This document shows positions 60,637 through 64,000 of a stretch of 64,000 bases of DNA, piece after piece. This DNA comes from Humitalea sp050632385. GTDB taxonomy: Bacteria; Pseudomonadota; Alphaproteobacteria; Acetobacterales; Acetobacteraceae. The notes under the pieces were generated by a model. It saw only the letters and a list, made by a program, of their open reading frames with translations. It ran no database searches and was not told where the DNA came from. The stretch lies in contig NZ_CP192599.1 in NCBI RefSeq assembly GCF_050632385.1, positions 1,178,001-1,242,000 on the forward strand, read 5' to 3'. Position 1 is the first letter of the stretch; every line of letters starts with the position of its first letter. Made by a program: the position numbers and the translations under genes.

Positions 60637-61380
60637 ATGCAACTGCGCGATGGCCCCGCCCCGCAGTTCGGCTGCCGCGGACGCATTGGTCTGGTCGTGC
60701 CGGCGAACAACTCGGTCATCGAGCCGGAATTCTGGTCGGTCCTGCCGCATGACACCGCGCTGTATGCAACGCGGCTGCTTGCTCAGGGCGATCTGACGCC
60801 GGCTGCCGTGCGGTCAATGGAAGCCGGCATGGATCGTGCGGTCGGCGAATTGGCGGCCACCGGCGTGGATGTCGTGTTGTTGGCCGATATGGTCACCAGT
60901 TTCATCATGGAGCCCGGCTGGAACGACCGGCGCACCGCCGCGGTTACCGCGGCGACGGGGGCGGCATGTGCCTCGGCCTGGACGGCGCTGCGCGATGCGC
61001 TGACGGTCCTTGGCGTAAGACGGATCGCGCTCGGCACCCCCTATCCAGCGGCGATTCATGCGCTGGCGCCTGCCTTTTTCGCCGACGCCGGTATTACGGT
61101 GGTAGGGCACGCGACATTGGACATCCTGGCGATGCGCGACGTGCCGGAGGTCCGGCCGAAACGCCTTGCGGCTTTCACCGGCACCATCGGGCGCAAGGGC
61201 GCTGAGGCGCTGGTGCTGCTCGCGACGGACCTTGCGAGTTTCACCGCCATTCCCGCGCTGGAACAGGCGGTCGGCTTGCCCGTCGTCACGTCCAACCAGG
61301 CGCTGCTGTGGCGCGCATTGCGGCTGGTGGGCAATCAGACTCGCATCCCGAGCCTGGGCCAGTTGCTCGCCACGCATTGA
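60637..61380 (+). CDS. Maleate isomerase/Asp-Glu racemase-like protein lacking catalytic cysteines
   Basis: Fold and pattern follow the maleate isomerase/arylmalonate decarboxylase group: RGRIGLVVPANNSVIEPEFW at the start, GVDVVLLADMVTSF, TPYPAAIHALAPAFF, ALVLLATDLASF and LPVVTSNQALLWRALR. In true enzymes a cysteine sits in the second and fourth blocks; here Asp84 and Ala196 occupy them. The only cysteines are C13 and C111, elsewhere. It cannot use the two-thiol mechanism. It overlaps the next gene by one base (TGATG). 247 residues. Perhaps a decarboxylase- or hydratase-like enzyme of different chemistry, or a binding protein. Confidence 0.8.
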   Translation: MQLRDGPAPQFGCRGRIGLVVPANNSVIEPEFWSVLPHDTALYATRLLAQGDLTPAAVRSMEAGMDRAVGELAATGVDVVLLADMVTSFIMEPGWNDRRTAAVTAATGAACASAWTALRDALTVLGVRRIALGTPYPAAIHALAPAFFADAGITVVGHATLDILAMRDVPEVRPKRLAAFTGTIGRKGAEALVLLATDLASFTAIPALEQAVGLPVVTSNQALLWRALRLVGNQTRIPSLGQLLATH

Positions 61381-62327
61381 TGAAACTGCTGTCCGAATCA
61401 GCACTTCGCCGCATCCTGACGCCAGCGATGGCGGTGGAAAGCAGCGCACGCGCGTTCATGGCGCTGTCGCGCGGCGAGATGATCGCGCCGGTGCGATCGG
61501 AGATCCTGCGCCCCGACGGGCTTGGCGTGGTCTTCGCCATGCCGGGCTATCTGCCTGGGCGGGTATTTGGCGTGAAGGTGATCGCGACGCGGGCGACTGC
61601 GAGCACCGCGATGGTGCTGCTGTTCGATACCGAGACCTTGGCGCCGCTCGGCCTGTTGGCGGCGGATTACCTGACGGATTGGCGGACCGGAGGGGGGATC
61701 GCCGCGGCAACGCGCCTGCTCGCGCGGTCAGACGCGCGGGTGCATGTGGTGATCGGGGCGGGGCGGCTCGCGGGGCCCTGCGCGCGTTTGGTCGCCAGCG
61801 TGCGCCCGATCGCACGCACGCTGATCGTCGGTCGAACCGCGGCGCGTGCGGCCGACCTCGCGGCATCGCTGCGGGCGGCGGGTCTGGATTGCGACGCCGT
61901 CGATGACCCGCGCGTGGTGGCCGAGGCCGATATCGTGACGACCGTCACGTCCTCCACAACGCCGGTGTTTCCCGGGTCAGCGCTGCGGCCGGGGGTGCAT
62001 GTGAACCTCGGGGGCGCCTTCCGTCCCGACACACGCGAGACGGACGATGACCTGGCCAGGCGCGGGCTGTTCTGGTGCGACAGCGAAGCCGCTTGCCGCG
62101 CCCGTGCCGGCGACTTGGTGATGCCGCTGGCCAGCGGCGCGCTGAACCCCGCGCATGTTGTCGGAGAGATCGGTGCGGCCCTGGCTGGCACCCTGCGTGG
62201 ACGGCAGGATGCGTCGGAGATCACGGTGTTCAAATCGCTCGGCAATGCCGCGCAGGACATCTGCCTGGCGGAGGACGCGCTGGCGCTACCAGATTCCCGG
62301 GGACAGGTCTTCGACCCGCAGGGGTAG
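61380..62327 (+). CDS. Ornithine cyclodeaminase/mu-crystallin family protein
   Basis: NAD(P)-dependent enzyme of the OCD family, which includes ornithine cyclodeaminase, alanine dehydrogenase and ketimine reductases. Substrate part: EILRPDGLGVVFAMPGYLPG and FGVKVIAT (conserved Lys), then LLAADYLTDWRTGG. The nucleotide fold is VVIGAGRLAGPCARLV, with an unusual Arg in place of the middle glycine of GxGxxG. 315 residues from ATG 61380. Cotranscribed with the racemase-like gene. May reduce or deaminate the product of the ring-opening enzymes. Confidence 0.85.
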   Translation: MKLLSESALRRILTPAMAVESSARAFMALSRGEMIAPVRSEILRPDGLGVVFAMPGYLPGRVFGVKVIATRATASTAMVLLFDTETLAPLGLLAADYLTDWRTGGGIAAATRLLARSDARVHVVIGAGRLAGPCARLVASVRPIARTLIVGRTAARAADLAASLRAAGLDCDAVDDPRVVAEADIVTTVTSSTTPVFPGSALRPGVHVNLGGAFRPDTRETDDDLARRGLFWCDSEAACRARAGDLVMPLASGALNPAHVVGEIGAALAGTLRGRQDASEITVFKSLGNAAQDICLAEDALALPDSRGQVFDPQG

Positions 62328-62335
62328 AACCCCAG

Positions 62336-63313
62336 TCAGGCGAAGTGGCACGCGATCAGGCGGCCCGAGTCTCGCGCTGTCAACGCCGGACGCTCCGCGC
62401 GGCACAGATCCGTCGCCAGCGGGCATCGGGGATGGAACGCGCAGCCGGAGGGCGGCGCGAGCGGCGACGGCAACTCCCCCGCGACCGGACGCAACGACAC
62501 CGCCTGGTCGCGCCCCAGCCTTGGCGAACTGTCGAGCAACGCGCGGGTATAGGGATGCAGCGGGGCGGCATAGACGCGCGCTGCCTCGCCGCTCTCGACG
62601 ATCCGGCCCAGGTACATGATCGCCACGCGATCGGCGACGTGTCGCACCACCGCCAGATCATGCGAGATGAACAGGCAAGTCAGCCCCAGGTCCCGCCGCA
62701 GATCGAGAAACAGGTTCAGGATCTGCGCCTGGATCGACACGTCCAGCGAGGCCACCGGTTCGTCGCAGATCAGAACCTCGGGCTGCATCGCCAGCGCCCG
62801 CGCGATCGCGACCCTTTGCCGTTGCCCGCCGGAAAACTGATGTGGGAAGCGCTGGGCGAAGGCCGGGTCGAGGCCGACGCGCATCAACCAATCGGCCACC
62901 AGCGCGCCCCGCCCCGCGCGCGACACTAGCCCATGCGCGACGGGGCCTTCCGCAATGCTGTCACCGATGCGTAGCCGCGGGTTCAGCGAAGCGAAGGGGT
63001 CCTGGAACACGGTTTGAATGCGCGTCGTGACCTTATGGCCCGACTGCATTGGCGCGGCACCGTCGAACAGCACGCGACCGGAGGACGGCGGCAGGATCCC
63101 CGCCAGCATACGCCCCAGCGTGGATTTGCCGCAGCCGCTTTCGCCGACCAGCCCGAGCGTCTCGCCCCGGCTGATGGCCAGCGAGACATCGGTGACGGCC
63201 TGCACCGCGCGCCCATCGTGCCGCGCGCCAAACGCCGCGGCGATGCGATCGCCCAGCGACGGCCGGCGCGTAAACCGCCGCGTCACGGCTTCGGCCACCA
63301 GCAGCGCGGTCAT
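62336..63313 (-). CDS. Oligopeptide/dipeptide ABC importer ATPase, OppF/DppF-like
   Basis: Walker A in LVGESGCGKSTLGR, Q-loop region TVFQDPFASLNPRLRIGD, signature FSGGQRQRVAIARA, Walker B LICDEPVASLDVS and ISHDLAVVRHVAD; the C-terminal HPYTRALLDSSP and cysteine-containing end (CAFHPRCPLATDLC) are typical of the oligo-HPY extension. 325 residues. Overlaps the OppD-like gene by four bases. Ends nine bases from the convergent OCD-family gene. Confidence 0.92.
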   Translation of the reverse strand: MTALLVAEAVTRRFTRRPSLGDRIAAAFGARHDGRAVQAVTDVSLAISRGETLGLVGESGCGKSTLGRMLAGILPPSSGRVLFDGAAPMQSGHKVTTRIQTVFQDPFASLNPRLRIGDSIAEGPVAHGLVSRAGRGALVADWLMRVGLDPAFAQRFPHQFSGGQRQRVAIARALAMQPEVLICDEPVASLDVSIQAQILNLFLDLRRDLGLTCLFISHDLAVVRHVADRVAIMYLGRIVESGEAARVYAAPLHPYTRALLDSSPRLGRDQAVSLRPVAGELPSPLAPPSGCAFHPRCPLATDLCRAERPALTARDSGRLIACHFA

Positions 63314-64000
63314 GCAGGCAACGGGTGATGGCAGCGCACCTTGCGATCGTCACGGGTGATGACGAGGGGATCCTCGGCGCAGGTCGCATCGGCGCGCGGG
63401 CAGCGCGGCGCGAAGGGGCAGCCGGCGGGCAGGGACAGCAGCGATGGCGTGTTGCCCGGGATCTGCTGCAGCCGCTCGCCGGGTTCGGCCATCGCCGGCA
63501 GGCTATCCAGCAAGCCGCGCGTATAGGGGTGAAACGGGTCGCGCAGCGTGGCGAGGACGGGGCCGGATTCCACGATGCGGCCGGCATACATGACCATGAT
63601 GCGATCGGCGACGGCGGCGATCGCGGCCAGGTCATGCGAAATCCAGATCAGCGCGGTGCCGCTTTCCCGCGCAAGGCTGCGCATCTCCACCAGGATCTGC
63701 GCCTGGATCGACACATCCAGCGCCGTTGTCGGTTCATCGGCGATGATGAGGTCTGGCTGGTGCAATAGGGCGATGGCGATGGCCACGCGTTGGCGCATGC
63801 CGCCGGAAAACTCATGCGGATAAGCATCCAGTCGCGCCACGGCATCGGGAATGCCGAGCCGCGTGAGCCGATCGGCCGCCAGCGCGCGCGCCGCCGCCAC
63901 CGACAGTTTTTGATGCGCGCGAACGGCCAGTGCCATCTGCTGTCCGATGGTCAGCACCGGGTTCAGCGTGGCGCCAGGGTCCTGGAACACCATCGCGATA
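63310..64000 (-). CDS. Oligopeptide/dipeptide ABC importer ATPase, OppD/DppD-like, 5' partial
   Basis: Cut by the right edge: the Walker A region and N-terminus lie outside. Visible parts are MVFQDPGATLNPVLTIGQQM, FSGGMRQRVAIAIA, LIIADEPTTALDVS and WISHDLAAIAAVAD, with the HPYTRGLLDSLP and CPFAPRCPRADATC end. Permeases and a binding protein are expected upstream, beyond the window; the family-5 binding protein at 35724 could also serve it. Start not visible. Confidence 0.92.
   Translation of the reverse strand, partial: IAMVFQDPGATLNPVLTIGQQMALAVRAHQKLSVAAARALAADRLTRLGIPDAVARLDAYPHEFSGGMRQRVAIAIALLHQPDLIIADEPTTALDVSIQAQILVEMRSLARESGTALIWISHDLAAIAAVADRIMVMYAGRIVESGPVLATLRDPFHPYTRGLLDSLPAMAEPGERLQQIPGNTPSLLSLPAGCPFAPRCPRADATCAEDPLVITRDDRKVRCHHPLPA

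Noticed and set aside
60637..61380. Functional maleate isomerase completing a pyridine pathway
   Set aside because: Both catalytic cysteines are replaced, and the gene lies 33 kb from the aromatic operon with different regulators.
62321..62333. GGGG-TAGAA-CCCC as a terminator between the OCD and OppF genes
   Set aside because: A four-pair stem is too weak to support, though the genes do converge here.
1..64000. CRISPR arrays, tRNA or rRNA genes, prophage, toxin-antitoxin or anti-phage systems
   Set aside because: No regular spaced repeats, cloverleaf-like segments, phage structural genes or defence-type domains were seen on either strand.

Overview
The window reads as a high-GC alphaproteobacterial chromosome, most likely Acetobacteraceae (Roseomonas-like) or a close Rhodospirillales relative. 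The evidence is a core block scpA-scpB-tatB-tatC-serS, then an AAA ATPase beside yajC and a squalene/phytoene synthase-family gene, followed by a long run of catabolic and uptake genes including two Bug/TctC-type binding proteins. The species cannot be fixed from the sequence alone. No tRNA, rRNA, CRISPR array, prophage or recognisable defence system was seen. The only mobile-element trace is an IS66 transposase tail at 5185-5300.

Region 1 (1-11.6 kb) is mostly housekeeping: ScpA (cut by the left edge), ScpB, an ABC ATPase where tatA often lies, TatB, TatC, SerS, an IS66 scar, an FkbM methyltransferase, a DUF815-type ATPase, YajC, a small secreted protein resembling lysozyme inhibitors, Fe superoxide dismutase, a squalene/phytoene synthase-family protein, and a Wzm/Wzt-like polysaccharide exporter pair. 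secD, secF and surE, often found in this order in relatives, are absent here.

Region 2 (11.7-17.6 kb) has a TauD-type dioxygenase divergent from a FadR-type regulator, with a FadR-like operator between them, and then a complete sugar-type ABC importer. Region 3 (17.9-27.99 kb) is a compact aromatic or N-heteroaromatic catabolic operon: flavin monooxygenase, three-subunit molybdenum hydroxylase, decarboxylase-like amidohydrolase, binding protein, fused LigB-LigA ring-cleavage dioxygenase, aldehyde dehydrogenase and a MarR regulator. Region 4 (28.1-33.5 kb) couples an FMN monooxygenase of the NtaA/SnaA type with a spermidine/putrescine-type ABC importer. Its promoter carries a palindrome sharing a 9-bp core with the one in front of region 3.

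Region 5 (33.6-45.2 kb) has a Bug protein, a second 2-oxoglutarate dioxygenase and a tightly overlapping nine-gene minus-strand operon: IclR regulator, two proteins I cannot assign (562 and 251 residues), an M19-type dipeptidase, a complete Pot-type importer and an additional family-5 binding protein. This is the best candidate for an undescribed pathway.

Region 6 (45.4-64 kb) has a three-component HcnABC/opine-oxidase-like flavoenzyme, a LysR regulator divergent from hydantoinase/oxoprolinase HyuA-HyuB plus a Bug protein, a TRAP transporter between two amidohydrolases, a GntR regulator, a maleate-isomerase-like protein lacking both catalytic cysteines, an ornithine-cyclodeaminase-like protein, and two Opp/Dpp ATPases (one cut by the right edge). 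Together regions 2-6 hold at least eight solute-binding proteins in about 50 kb, an accessory nutrient-scavenging region for nitrogenous and aromatic acids.
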